From Linepithema humile (taxonomy: Eukaryota; Arthropoda; Insecta; Hymenoptera; Formicidae), in contig NC_090134.1 in NCBI RefSeq assembly GCF_040581485.1, forward strand, positions 18,715,501 through 18,779,500: a DNA stretch of 64,000 nt, read 5' to 3'. The translations under genes and the position numbers were made by a program. The notes under the pieces are model-generated. The model was not told the DNA's origin. It did not search any database and saw only the letters and a program-made list of their open reading frames with translations. This document shows positions 51,895 to 64,000 of the stretch, in pieces. The stretch's first letter is position 1, and every line of letters starts with the position of its first letter.

Positions 51895-54800
51895 TCGATG
51901 GCCCGGCTACTTCCGCCATGGCGCGGACAGCTGTTTCCGCCGAGTCCACTTTCATCCGCACGACCGCAAGTGTTCCTAAATTTCGTTCCAATCTCCACTG
52001 ACACCGGTGGGGGGGGCACACGGTTTCACACTTTCTCGCATCGCTGCACATTGCGTTTATTCTACTAGAATATTCCGTCGCGCTGTCTCTCGCAGCATCC
52101 AATCGGGTGTTAAAATATTATTCATCGAATCAGCTGATTGCGATTTCTTCCTTGCAAAGTGACATAATAAATCGATTCGTTAATACTCTCCTAATGATAT
52201 TAGTATTCGAAATTATGAGCTTTCAACTAGTAGTATTGCGAACAACGGATGTACATTTTTTTACTGGATTAGTCGTATTCCGATACACTGCGTGAACGTA
52301 ATATCTCCGTAAAAAAATTGTGTCCGGCGGCAGGAAGAACTTTCCATTATCACTTTTTGCGACGGTCTGTCGCGGGAATAATACCACGGAAATTTCTAGA
52401 CCGCAACAAATCGCATTATCTTCTTTAATCCTTTCCCCAGATTTGCATTTATTCCTCTTTTTTTTATTTGTTATCAATATCTATGTTTAGATCAATTTTC
52501 CTGTGACTAATTAAAATATATGGTTTGTTTCTCTATTTTATTTTTATTTGTATTTTTTTTTGTTTTGCTTTTATTTATTTGTTTATAGTTTTATTTTTGT
52601 AGAGATCTTCTCTGTACAGCTGCTAACTAAATAATTGAATCACAACAATGGTAAAAAATGTGACAAATTATTTTCCACTTATTTCAAATAACGATTAATA
52701 CATCGAACGCGATATGTCCCGCTCAGCTCGAAATCCGCACGGCTTGCGGCCCAAATATCTATTTCGAATCAAAGTGGCATCCCGTTGTCCGACATATGCA
52801 CACGTTCGATCAACACTTCTCATAACAGCGTGACCTCAATCGATATTTAAAGTTAAGTACCCCACCAGATGCTCGCGCAATGATTTTAATTAACGTCATG
52901 ACGTACAAATATAGGCATATACCTCGCTGTATATTCTAGAAGCGTTTTGTTATAACAGCGCGTGCGTTGTCGCGCTCGCCGCATCGATAAACTGTCTAAT
53001 TTTACCATTAATCCTATTACCTACGACATAAATTCACCTCTCGTAAACACAGTGCCATTTATAACGTCATAAGCCAAAAACAATTTATTGAGTTTTACAG
53101 ACGTCGGCGACACGTATATCACGAGCGGCGCTCGTTGCGCGGGTCGTTTCGCTAACTGTTGACCCATTTGTTCCGACATCTCTGACGGTTTTATTAGATA
53201 ATCTCGAAAAACCATCGAAAAATAATGGCCTCCGTGGTCTTAATCTTCCACCGACTCCCCATGCTAACGGAAAGGGAGAGAAGTTTGATGCACGCTCTTA
53301 GTGATTCGAGCTTCAAGAGTTATTCATATCAATAATTGTAAAATAGTTCTCGAAATTTACAAATATAACTATTCTATATTGACGAAATAATTCTTGCACG
53401 CATTTGACAGAACGGAATAAACAAATGATAATGACGACGATGTATCGAGTATGCAAAGTAATAAATCCTGCAAGTGCAAAATCACGACATACATCGGTCG
53501 TCGCCGGTGCTGATTTCCATTGCAAATCCGAGGCTGCCGGCTGAATTCGCAGTGTGAAATACTCATCGATATATTTGGAGCTTTTACGACCTTACTTGGC
53601 AACCACTTTCGATTGGAGATTGGCTCTTGCCGGTGTTGGCGCTGCATAATCAAGATAAAGATTGGTTACTGCCCAGCTTCCGCGCGGCAATCCCTGACAG
53701 AGGGAAGACCATGGGCTCTGCCAAGTTCGATTTCGCCTCGGCATCGTCGTAACGGAGATTAGATTAGGCGGCCGTCGCCGTGAACCTCTCGGCTCAGATG
53801 GAAAGATTGCTTTGTAAGCAGATCCGAGGCGGCGCCGGACCATCCAAATCACCGTTCCTTTGTTCGGTCAACGATCGCGGCGTGGCTTCAATTAGAATCT
53901 AAAATGCTATTGAAATCTTTATAAGCGAAGCATCGCGGAGTGTCGTGAATCGCGTCACGGTTCGTTGACTCGCCAAACGCTCCAGCGTTACTCTCGCTCG
54001 ACTCGCACCGCTGCCGACAGTAATGCCTAACGATTTGAAAAGTTCTCAAGCGTAGCTTTCATAATCAGACACTTAGGTACCATTAAATTCGTCGTTCCGA
54101 TTATGATACTATTAATTCTAATATTATATTCATTAGAATAAAAGTGTTATCATCGGCAAAGTAATCATTTAATCTGAAAAAAAATGCTTACACAGACAGA
54201 AAAAGAATCACAAAGAGTCAAACAGCTTTTTTTACCAATTTTGTTAATAATCTCCAACGAACCAGTGAATAGACGTCGTCGATTTCGCGTTGCTAACTTG
54301 TGAGGTATGCAATCAGTTGATGGAACCGTTAGAGCCAACCTCCCCAATCCGACGACCGAACTGTCTCACATTCAAGTCTTACTCTCGCACCATCTTTCCT
54401 CCTTCCTTTCTCCCTTTCCATCCTTTTCGCCCCTTTTCTCCGCGTTATCAACCTCGTGGCGCATTCTCGCATGCTGAATAAAACCGTCGGGCTATACGGC
54501 GGACGAACAAAAGAACCTCGTGCTGGTTCCTGCGCTGCTAATGAAATTGTTTTCTAATTTAAACCCGGACCGACTACCCGACGTAACCATTCTACGGTCA
54601 AGAGCCTCATTCAAGCTACAAGCTTTTTCGGTGATAGCCGCGAGGGAGTTGATAGTGATAGTGATAGTCTCTAATTTCAGCTTTCCCCCTTTGCTTTCCT
54701 TTCCTCTTAAACTCATTTATGCAAATGGTTGATATTTTCAATTGATCCGCTATAGTTATATTCGCTTTCTGATTGTATGTGAAAATAGGAGTAAAAGTAA

Positions 54801-56667
54801 AAGAACGCGTAATGCAGTAAAATATTTGGATTAAATGGACTAACAGCATTTATACTCAATTTCTGTTAGCTGTAATACTAAATTCATTAATTGCGCTTAT
54901 ATGCCGCTTTGAACGTGAATCGAACTGATTTTCGCTTAATAATGACTTTTCATTTTAATCTCTGTTCGAGAAGAATAATATGTTTTCTCCTCAATTTTTA
55001 ATTAAATACACATCGATAGGTAAACTTAACAGAGAGACGAAAATACAGAGTCCCTTCTGAGTTTCCTTTATTAATTGCTTTTAACACGGCAGATTGCGCA
55101 CAGGCTACGGAAATTGGTAGTGCGATGACAACAAAATAATTCTTTGTCACGTGCAGCGTTTAACGATAATTATCTCGCGCAATTAACAAACCGATTTCCC
55201 ACTCGGGGATGGGCAACCACCTGGAAAGTTTCCTCGTTATAAATAATTGCAAAATGCAGGCCGCTCGTAAATGTTGCACATCTACACCAATGGCCGGAGC
55301 TAAAATATACTATACACAACGTGACACGTTCTTGCGTGACAGAAAGTACTTTTTAACAAACACTCACGTTTTTATCGTATTCGTCTTCTGTCAGCTGGAA
55401 CTGTACTGTGCCGGCAATTAGCCGTGTCTATCGTGTACCAACCGATAGTAGCGTATCTGTGATCTCGCGCGGTTTCCAAGCCGTCGCTATTAACCGTACA
55501 ATTAAACTAAATCTATAATCGGTGATAGAACAGATTTGAAAATCTATTTGCTTTTCGAACGAAGCAAATCCAACACGAATTACACGCGATCGTAAATACC
55601 ATAACGTAAAACGTATTCTCATTTAAAGATACCGAGAACAAATTGTAACTTTTGACGCTTGCGTGGTGTTAAATCTGAAATTAGAATTACGCTTTGCAAC
55701 AAAGGTAATCCCAGACTGCATTTGCACACTCACGCAGAGTGATATTAAACGACAATTTAATTAGTTGCCGCAGCATGTAATAAATGTTGCGTTGTGTGTG
55801 CAATTTATTTCAATTGAATACTTGAATATTAAAAATGAATCTTAACTAAATAAACATCATACGATAAGATTTGACTTTTGTTAATGCGGGAAATAAATGG
55901 CTGCTGCAGTATTAAGTCATTTTATTTTTTTTTCTACGCGGAGAATACGCAATTCTCATTTCTTTTTATATTTCCATTACGAGAATTACATTTTTTTCTA
56001 AATTCTAATTAAACCAATAGCATTGACAAGGCGAGTATATTCGACTTTATGCACTTTTAATTGCATGTACGAGATGCACTTTCAATGATGAAGTAAACCA
56101 CTTAATGAGTTAACGTTTCGACGAACGGATACGCATCCATCCGTACCGTGAGAACGAACTATTTGCATGCAACGCGAAATATAACCCAGAATGGATTAGC
56201 TGTTGATAATCGATCATGCACGGACATTGCTAATGTAACGAGTTTCGCTGGGCGGTAATTTCGAGCGTACGCTCGTACTTTCGCGATCGATCCCAGCGCG
56301 AAAGCATAAAGGCAAATTTCATAATGGAAACACTGTTATAATATTAATCTAGCGTTCGATTTGCCCGGCAGGGTACTTCTCTGCACGTCGTTTTACTATA
56401 ACGCATCGATGCAAATGGTTGTTGCTTTTGTATCTTTTGATTAAAATAATTCAAAAATTACGTTAGAATAATTGTGTTAATCATGAATAAACCATTTGAC
56501 ACGGCACAGCACATATACATCTTCTATTTCTCTTTAGCAACTTGATTGACGATAATTATCACAGTCAAGTTAAATTTATGTAACAAAAATAATGTTTAAA
56601 CAAGGATGCAAAATGACGTCATTACATTATACAAAATAATTAAAATAAAATTGCGTGTTTATTTTTT
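51895..56667. other. Gene-free stretch
   Basis: No gene is supported. Open frames near 53021-53850 and 54492-54850 have no recognisable content. A 14-bp palindrome (CGAGCGTACGCTCG) lies near 56262-56275, within a weaker inverted repeat of TTTCGCTGGG and CCCAGCGCGAAA. Confidence 0.5.
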
Positions 56668-57004
56668 CTTTAAAATATAAGATTTCAATCCATCGCAGTA
56701 GAGAAAATGTACATTTTAAAGTCCTCTAAATCTATCAAATGTTATAATATAAAATTTATTTTTATGCTTTATAATGTTATATCATAACATTTGTTAGGTG
56801 AGAACTTTAGAATGTATATTTTCTTTACTGTGATGTATTGAAATCTTATATTTCAAACAAAGAAATGGTCTAGAATTCTATAAGATTCCAGTGCATCGCA
56901 GTAAAGTTTTAGGCCTACCAAATGACATAATATAAAATTTTAAAACATAAAAATGAATAAAATGTACGTTTCAACATTTCTAGACCATTTCTAAAATTCT
57001 AGCA
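56668..57004. repeat. Fold-back repeat complex (three related copies)
   Basis: An arm at about 56668-56753 is an imperfect inverted copy of about 56775-56862; both carry versions of ATAAGATTTCAAT and of the CATCGCAGTA word. A third, shortened copy follows in the first orientation at about 56880-56940. It is enclosed by a perfect 14-bp inverted pair, GAAATGGTCTAGAA at about 56862-56875 and its reverse complement at 56978-56991. This looks like a decayed foldback or MITE family with nested copies. Confidence 0.6.
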
Positions 57005-57527
57005 TAAAACTTAAAATATATAACACATATTCGCATATCGTAAATAATTTCTGAATGATAAAATAACATTTAGCTCGCAATGTTTTACAAAGACTGTTTA
57101 CAAAATTCCCGAATTTTAAACATGATTAACATAATCAACCGGAAATACAGAAAAAATTAGAAATTCAAAATTAACAAGCAAGTAAAATTAGCATACACAT
57201 CAACGATAATATTTTATCAGCTATCAAACATAAACTGTTATTACAATCCATTTATATACAAATTCAGGACGTCGCACCGCAACGTGACGCGTTAATGGCT
57301 CGTAACTTAATAGAAAGTACATATACATATATCATTTCCGCTTTTGAAAATAAATTGTAGTCTGCATGTATACATATTACATGTATTATATTTTAGATAA
57401 TTTTAATAATAACATATTTTTTTTATATAAATTGTTAATTTTTCCAATAACACGTCGCAGAGTTATAATTATACAAAAATGTTTCAATTTAAATTGCAAT
57501 GAATATTAAAATGAGACACCGACAAAG
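57005..57527. other. AT-rich 3' flank of gene H
   Basis: AT-rich DNA after the stop codon of gene H (minus strand). No clear AATAAA signal and no other gene is seen. Confidence 0.5.
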
Positions 57528-58487
57528 TTAATAATGATCTCCCTCCTCTTCTCCGTCTCCGTCGGAGCTGTAAGAACTGTGAGTTTCATAAGATCCCTCG
57601 TCACCGTCACCAGAAGAATAATTTTCACCGCGGCTATAACTTGATTCTGGTTCTTTCACCGTGTAGTGGCTACTGTAATGACCTCCGTCATCGCCTCCGG
57701 TATGGTGCGAGTATTCGCCTCCTTCACCGTGATCGCCTTCGTCGCCGGCGTAGTCTGTATCGACCATAGTACCTATAAAAATTTTCATATCGCACTAAAC
57801 ACAATTTACGAAGAACAGTTTCGCGTAATTTGTAGCACCCACTTTCGAATGAAGAAATACTTTGAAACTTTATGTACATATTGTCGAATGTCTACGGTTT
57901 GAAGTGTAAATTTTGTCAAAATGTATCCTCCGGAAATAACTGTATTGTTAATTGACGAAATTAATAATTTATCCACACATACAATTTATAAGATAAAACC
58001 AGTAGCAATCTCTTATGATCAAAACTTTTTATATTATTAGTATCTATTGTGTTGTGATTATAATTACAATTTAATGATTTTTACCTGCGCCCTCGTGATC
58101 GTCATTCTTTTTCTCTTCATGATTCTTCTTGCTGTTATTGTCGGCGTTGACTTTGCCATAGGTGGTTTGCGTCTCAAACTCATACTTGTCACCGTTCTGT
58201 TTGTGGAAGGTGTCGAGAGTCTTGTAGCCTTGATCACCTTTACCATAGGTTTCCTTCAAGTAACCCTTCTCACCGTCCGCATCGCTGCCGAAGGTTCTGT
58301 AGTAACCGCCCTCGTCTGATTTGCCTAAAACCGCATTGTTGTCTGCTCTTGTTACGTTCAACAAGACGTCTAACATGTTTACGAAATTCAGCTCGAGAAT
58401 TGACATTGCGGGAAAAGAAGAGTTATGAATTATAAATAACTTCTTCTTGATACAAAATACATTCTCGTTCTAATTCATCGTCTTTCT

Positions 58488-58536
<49 letters not shown>

Positions 58537-58881
58537 TTATTTAAATTATATGCAAATACACGCAATAAATTATTTGTTTTCAAGACTTTTTTCTAGGCTA
58601 TAACATTGTCGTATATTTTATTAGCAAGCGCTAGCTGTAAAGAACATACCAGATGCGTTTTTCATGCGTTTTTTAGCATCTCGTGACTTCGGTGCGTTAC
58701 CAGCGCTCATTAGGTCCTCTACTTCCGCAGCGACTTTCAGCGGCGCCGGTTGGCGTATCTCACGAATGAATGAGCCAACGGCGGCGACATCGCCCTCGAC
58801 AGTCTCGTAAATGACAGGTTTAGCCAAGGTGTTGCAAACGAGCAGATGCGGAAGCAACGACACAAACAGTTTCCGATACAT
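57528..58881 (-). CDS. Gene H: secreted acidic Gly/Ser/Tyr-rich protein, distant cluster relative
   Basis: Three exons: 58881-58650, about 58324-58085, and 57772-57528. Both introns are phase 1; donors are TCTG|GTATGT and GCAG|GTAAAA, and the last acceptor is TTTTTATAG. The product is about 238 residues. Visible: signal peptide about 1-20; EDLMSAG (55-61), which resembles the DLxxA motif of the cluster; an exon-2 block with GEKGY and GYKTLDTFHKQNGDKYEF that lines up loosely with the cluster core; then an acidic, Gly/Ser/Tyr/His tail (GDEGDHGEGGEYSHH, SSYSSDGDGEEEGDHY). The exon 2 acceptor is the weak point: TTTTAG|GC at 58324 fits the phase, but two AG sites up to about 30 bases upstream also do. 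A (TC)n tract fills part of intron 1. Function unknown; homology to A-F is a suggestion, not shown. Confidence 0.75.
58495..58532. repeat. (TC)n microsatellite in intron 1 of gene H
   Basis: About 19 uninterrupted TC units on the plus strand, which read as GA repeats in the transcript of gene H. Confidence 0.85.
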
Positions 58882-58947
58882 CCCGCAAGGTTACTTTAGT
58901 CTTCGATCTCTGTGATTTCCCTGTCTATTCGATCTATCTCGCTAAAT

Positions 58948-58955
58948 CTTTTATA
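58948..58955 (-). promoter_or_regulatory. TATA box of gene H
   Basis: TATAAAAG on the minus strand, with AGACAG about 31 bases downstream. The start ATG at 58881 is about 40 bases after the predicted cap site. Confidence 0.75.
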
Positions 58956-60999
58956 TCGCTCCCACTCTCTGTCAAAATAAATAATCCTCCTGACAGAAAT
59001 AGTGGACGCTGCGCGTGCTCGTATTGATCTCGCAAGTCGTCGCTGTGGTTAATCGCTCAAACAAGCAATTTAGTTTGCTCCCCGTCAGTTTCGCAATATC
59101 TTTCGTAGTGATCGTCATCGAAGATAAAAGTTTGTATTGTGCTGTCTAAGAAAACACCAGTTGTCGTCTGATCGATCTGTCGCTTATTGTTTTGTCGTCT
59201 AAAAAATTAAAAAGAATCGGCGATTGTATTATTCAACTGCCCGGCTTACGTAAAGATATCTTTTCGTCATCAAGGAAATCGCGCCAGGTTTCATCGATCG
59301 GGCTCGTCGACGATGGCAGCCGATTGCGCTTCGCGTATCGCGTTGAGCCAAACTGTCGGCTGGACGGCGTCGATATTGTCTCCGCCATGCGTACCGCATG
59401 AGTGATCGCTTTCCACGATTGCGAACGCAAAAACTGTAAAGTCAAACTACCGATGATTGAAGTGTCTGACATAATGGGCTTCAGTACATTGTTTTTTCAA
59501 AACATTACGGTCGCATTTGCGCTGCGCTGTAGAAATTTATATCAAGAACTACTTCGAACTTTATCAAAATACACTTGTTTGTAGGATGTTTGTAATTGAT
59601 GTACAAACGTAACGCTCAAAGCCAATCCTATGCTTCGAATTAATTTCAACGAATGCAGTACCTTTGGAAAAAAAACGTGATAAACTGACGTAAATTATCA
59701 TGTTATATTCACTTTGATATAGGATCCGCAAAGGAATAAATTTAGCTTTATTTAATGTCGAGAATATGATGGAAAAACGCATTTGCATTTTATTGGTTTC
59801 ATCTATGCGCATGTATTTCTGTGTTTTGGTATGTACTAATATTTAACGTAACGACATGAAATGTAATATGGAAGAGGCAATTAGCTTCGAATCGTTATCA
59901 CCATGTGATATTATGTATTGATGATACCTCGTGTAAGTGAAATCTCCAGTAATAATTATTGGTCGTTCCTATTGAAGGATTTGAAGAACGTAATAAAAGC
60001 GCCAAGAGAGATATCCTCTTGTCACGATCAATATTTATACTGCTGCGAGATAAATATTGTAATAATTTTTTAAAACAAAACAAAATTAGTTTAATCGTGT
60101 TTTACTTCTTGCGCTACAAACGACAGGCTGACTAGATATAAATTCGTATACTCAAATAGTTTAGTCAGAGTTCACGTAAGAGATGTCAGCCGCGTTTTTC
60201 ATGACACATTTCACAATTGTTGCACGAGCGTTTCACTTTAATGATTATTATGCAAAAGTTACGTAGCAGTAAGAAAGACGAAGTTTTTACCGGAATAAAA
60301 ATGAGAAATCAACATGGAATGGAAAACACCACAGTTACATCAATTTGAGGTAGTAGAGGCTTTTAGAGTTGTAAAAATCTGTCGTAATTCAAAATAACAA
60401 TCCATATAAACTATAGATATTAAAAATAATAAATAAAAAAAATTGGTGCCACTGTTTCCACAAAAATAGTACGCGTTATAAATTCTATAATAATAATAAT
60501 TTAGCAGTTTGCTTTATAAAAAGTAAAAAATTATTTAAGTTTTAATGAAATAATAATATAAAAAAATTATTCTAATTTATTATATCATTATTAAAAATTT
60601 GGAATAGATTTTATATTATTTTGTCTATAGTGACACACTTTTTATTCATATTTTTAATGGAAATTTATTAATCTTCATCATAATATTATTAGCAATATCA
60701 ATTAATAAAAATTATGTTAAGGTTTTAGTACGAATATATGACTACTGTGTACTTTCCTTAATATATATGTCAATGGAAACAAACATCCATCGCCTTGTAA
60801 CTGGTCATTAATTCCGGTAGCATCGTTCGTCAGGCTGTCAGCGCAAGAAGCCACTAAATCTTGAACTTCATTCTCGTCGTCCACTTGACGCGATGCGGAG
60901 GGCGTTAGGATGATCGTCACTTAAAACCATGCGACCCGGTGTCGACGGCGTTAAGCGCCTTAGATAGTTGCTGCGCCAGCCAGTTTCCCCGGCATAATC
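58956..60999. other. Gene-free stretch
   Basis: No gene is supported. An open frame on the minus strand at 59233-59472 is rich in Ser and Arg but unrecognised. The word TGAGGTAGTAG near 60354 equals the start of let-7, but no hairpin surrounds it. Confidence 0.5.
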
Positions 61000-61300
61000 C
61001 GGTAATTTGAAAATCTCGGATGGAATGTAACACCTCATAGCAGCCACCGTCTTGGATGTACTAAGATCCTCGTTTCACCAACCCCTGTTGCATCACCGCC
61101 CTCTCCCATCTAAGTTGGCCAATGTGCACCCCAGCCGCAACCCCGGGAGCAAAGTAAAGCCGGTGGGCCCCAGGAACACCCGAGATGAAGGGGTCGCATC
61201 GCGTCAAGGGCTGCATTCTGATTAGGGTAAAAGGAAGAGTTTGAGTAGAACTCATTGGTATGCCAGACCCACGCGACCTCCGTGATCTACTCAGTACCCT
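61000..61300 (-). other. GC-rich island, possible retroelement scrap
   Basis: A sharply bounded GC-rich stretch in AT-rich surroundings, flanked on the right by TATATAAATATG-type simple sequence. Its composition (GGGCCCACC, CCCGGGGTTGC, GGAGGTCGCG) is unlike its neighbours and resembles untranslated parts of insect non-LTR retroelements. No reverse transcriptase or target-site duplication is visible, and the 64-codon minus-strand open frame is not recognisable. Confidence 0.3.
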
Positions 61301-64000
61301 CTTTATATAAATATGCCGCGTTATATATAAGTGAGAGAGGGTGTGTCGAGTAGCAAATTTATAATCGGCATTCTTAATTATACAACTCTGATTAAATATT
61401 CAGTAATTCTATAGTCGTAATTGTCATATCGTTATTACGTTACGATATTTCTAATTGTGTATATATATTTCAAGTGTTAAAAAATAGTTATAAACAATTA
61501 ATGATGGATTAATGATGGTTGAAAAATCATACATTTAATATTCTCCATTGGAAAATTAGCGATTCAATCGCTGCAATACTTTGTAATGTGTGGAATAATT
61601 TGCTAAATTTCACCACTGTCTACTGCGATTGAAAGAAGAAACTTCTCGCGGCAAGTAGTCAGGATAAAGCTGAAGTAGACATCCTCAAACGGTAACACAA
61701 TATTTTTAGAGGGATGGTTAGTTGTCGAGCGCTGGCACAACTTTCGTCGCATACCCGTAGAGTTTAAAATATTGATTTTACAATTGCTAGAGAATGTTAT
61801 AACCAGAATATGATGGAGCCAAAAATAGGATGCTGTGAATATGTTGATACCTTGCCGAAAGATGATTTTTATCAGTGAACAGTATGACGGGAAATAGCAT
61901 TTATTATGTAATAAAACTTTGAGCTCTCCAGCATCAAACATTGATATAAACTGGTCTCTATAATACAGAATGTGACTTCATGAAATGCAGGCAAGTGTTG
62001 CCCATCGGTAACTGATCTACCGCTAGTAAATTGAAAATAGTTTTTAACAAAAATTTAATTATATAATATTTCTAATAATATTAATATATTAATAATATCA
62101 TTGATATTGTAAAATGTAAGATATGCATTTTTTTATTAATAGTATAAGCAAACATATAAAAATTAATGCACATATGGAAATATGATTAATATTGTATATT
62201 TTTGCCTATATATTTACATACTGAAAAAATATTGAATTGAATTAATAAAGATGTAGATTTGAAAAATTTCGAACAAAATATTCCCTTACAAATCAATAAA
62301 GTAACATGTATTTCTTATTGGCTCCAAGAGATGTCGATACCATACATACTCGGTGCCTATTTAATTTAACAATATATTAGAGTTATTAATTATCATAAAT
62401 TATTGTTCAGATCTTTTGCGATAATTTGTAGCAATTCATATATAATTAATTTACATTATTTAACAAGACACAATAACTTGTAGAAATCCATCTACGTTCT
62501 CCAATGCACAAAAGTGTCAAAGTAAATATTCTTTAAAATTTGCATTGTGGAGACATTATATAATTTTATCTGACATATTATCTTCAAAAACGCATATTTC
62601 CCTTACTAAGCATATTGCAATTACTTTAATTGAACATCTTTGTTAAATATATCTCGGTGAGATGATTTGCACATGATAAAAACACATCGTTTCACATAAA
62701 TGTTGAATTAATCTAGCAAGGATGTTAGCTCAGCACGGATCGCGGAGGATGATGGAGCAGTAATATAGACTAGATATGTGGGCGGAAGAGTAGGGAGAGC
62801 GACGCAATTAGGAGAGAACATAAATCCCACAGTTTAGCACACTTCCTCGCCATGCCAGCAGATCGCAGAATACAAATCAATCAGTATAACGGTCGACTGC
62901 GCATTTAATTTCCATTCGGCTTCTGATCGAGTGGGAGTCGCCGATTCCGCAGCGCTCTGTGCCGGTGCTTTACCGTAGTAGAGCCGTTTGTACGTCGGTA
63001 GGGCCACCGTAGACACACAGGATATCTCGATCCCGCATACCCCGTGCTCGCTACTCATCCTATTGTGGAATCTCTCGAAACGGGTCAAACGCAACGGACG
63101 ACAGGGCGTAAAAAGGATTTTGTGCGTCCCGTAACGAGCTCGACGATGGCGCGATTCCGATACGCACGCGATGCGTAATAATTCGAATTTGCACGAGCGA
63201 ACAGTTTTTATGTGATTTCACCTTAACATGATATTTGAAACATTGCAAGATGTACTTGTATATTTAAACGCATCTGTAGCGTCTAAAAAATTGATAGCGA
63301 CGTGTATTGTTAAACCAATGACATGTTAAAATCTAATAAAAATTCTTTTTTTTTTTTTTCATAACTATGCAAAGATATTAATCGAATATATTTATTATAT
63401 TTATTTAAGGATACATTTTTATTATTTTTTTATTATTAGCGCAGCTTTATTTTTGAAAGTGCAAATTATTATTAATAATCTTTTAGAGATCTCTAAAAGA
63501 TTATCAATGTGAATCCAGAAATGACTAATATGTCGATGGCACTTTCGCTGCTACCAAACGCAGACACAAATTTCGCGTCTGCATGATGCTCTCTTGCACC
63601 ACCTCCCCGAGATTTTGCCCCCGAAACTACCACCGTCACGAGCCATCGTCCGGGCTTACCTAACTTAGTCGGCGGCGGTGGCGCGGGTCGCCGTCATTGC
63701 CAACCAAGTTTATGGCCCAGACCGACGCCCATAAACTGTACAAATGGTAAATCTACCGTAAGATCATCCCAGCCGAAAATGATGTATCGTAGGTTCCGCG
63801 GGACGTACACCCGTAGAGCCGTCCAGCGCGGAGGTCCTGCTTGACCTCCCTCCCTTAAAGAGCGCGCGCGTGTGTGTGTGTATGCGTGAACACAGGAGAG
63901 GATTCGTGGGTGGTGGAGAATAGTGCGAGCGGACACGGGGCACACCGTTTTGCCTCGTGGACGCGTTACACCCTTCATCGGACGCCTTCGAATGCCATCG
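61301..64000. other. Gene-free stretch at the window end
   Basis: No gene is supported. A minus-strand open frame of 112 codons at 61603-61941 has a hydrophobic middle but matches no family I know. A minus-strand frame at 63694-63978 is also unrecognised. The stretch includes the palindrome at 63475-63504 and a (CG)/(TG) alternating tract at 63862-63880. Confidence 0.5.
63475..63504. repeat. 30-bp perfect palindrome without spacer
   Basis: ATAATCTTTTAGAGA followed directly by its reverse complement, centred on an AGATCT site. It may be the abutted ends of a small inverted-repeat element. Confidence 0.75.

Noticed and set aside
51833..52102. 90-codon upstream extension of gene F
   Set aside because: It contains the TATA box and initiator of the gene and would put residues before a clear signal peptide.
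57773..57788. Start codon at 57788 making the last exon of gene H a separate 86-residue protein
   Set aside because: The acceptor TTTTTATAG falls inside this frame and joins in phase to the upstream exons, which supply the signal peptide.
60350..60375. let-7-like word TGAGGTAGTAG
   Set aside because: Only the first 11 bases match and the flanks do not fold into a precursor hairpin.
61603..61941. Possible chemoreceptor fragment on the minus strand
   Set aside because: The hydrophobic segment suggested one, but no receptor motif could be aligned in any frame.
63862..63880. (CG)n(TG)n alternating tract that could form Z-DNA
   Set aside because: Such short tracts are common by chance in this kind of genome; there is no gene context.
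1..64000. CRISPR arrays, tRNA or rRNA genes, bacterial operons, integrated virus
   Set aside because: No regular spaced repeats, no tRNA arm pattern, no ribosomal sequence and no viral proteins were seen; the gene structure is eukaryotic throughout.

Overview
The window looks like insect nuclear DNA, most likely from a hymenopteran such as an ant. The genome background is AT-rich with scattered GC-richer, CpG-containing patches. Introns are short (89-127 bp) with GT-AG borders, promoters have TATA boxes followed by arthropod-type TCA(G)T initiators, and the recognisable proteins (a membrane UDP-glycosyltransferase and an arylalkylamine-N-acetyltransferase-like relic) have typical insect features. 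The species call is inference, because no search could be run.

Layout. Positions 1-26385 hold no gene I can support; the main structure is a ~600 bp element with 50-bp perfect terminal inverted repeats (8610-9208). Positions 26386-28444 (minus) encode a complete five-exon UDP-glycosyltransferase, probably with a non-coding first exon and a TATA promoter near 29.6 kb. Positions 35213-35752 (minus) are a GNAT acetyltransferase pseudogene broken by frameshifts, a stop and a 31-nt inverted insertion that makes a perfect hairpin.

The main content is a cluster of six secreted-protein genes between 38.5 and 51.8 kb, in order and strand: A(-), B(+), C(-), D(+), E(+), F(-). A seventh, distant relative H(-) lies at 57.5-58.9 kb. 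Each protein has a signal peptide. All except A have a short DLxxA-type motif soon after it. A to F share a core of the form G[YFH]xxxxHKDE[FY]xKxxxF[FY]D. C, D, E and F are extremely rich in His, Gly, Lys and Glu (about one third histidine in C), with no cysteine after the signal peptide. A and B have few histidines and are charged. H is acidic and rich in Gly, Ser and Tyr. Sequence likeness pairs C with E, D with F, and A with B, which indicates local duplication with inversions. Most genes have a TATA box about 31 bases upstream of a CAGT- or TCAT-like initiator, and these promoters fix the start codons.

How the genes may work together: nothing shows a pathway linking the UGT to the cluster. 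The cluster itself looks like one co-regulated set of extracellular proteins that could bind metal or form a pH-sensitive or matrix material. B also has an alanine-proline-valine stretch like that of cuticle proteins. These roles are inference. The flanks (52-57.5 kb and 59-64 kb) hold fold-back repeats, microsatellites, a GC-rich possible retroelement scrap and no gene I can defend.
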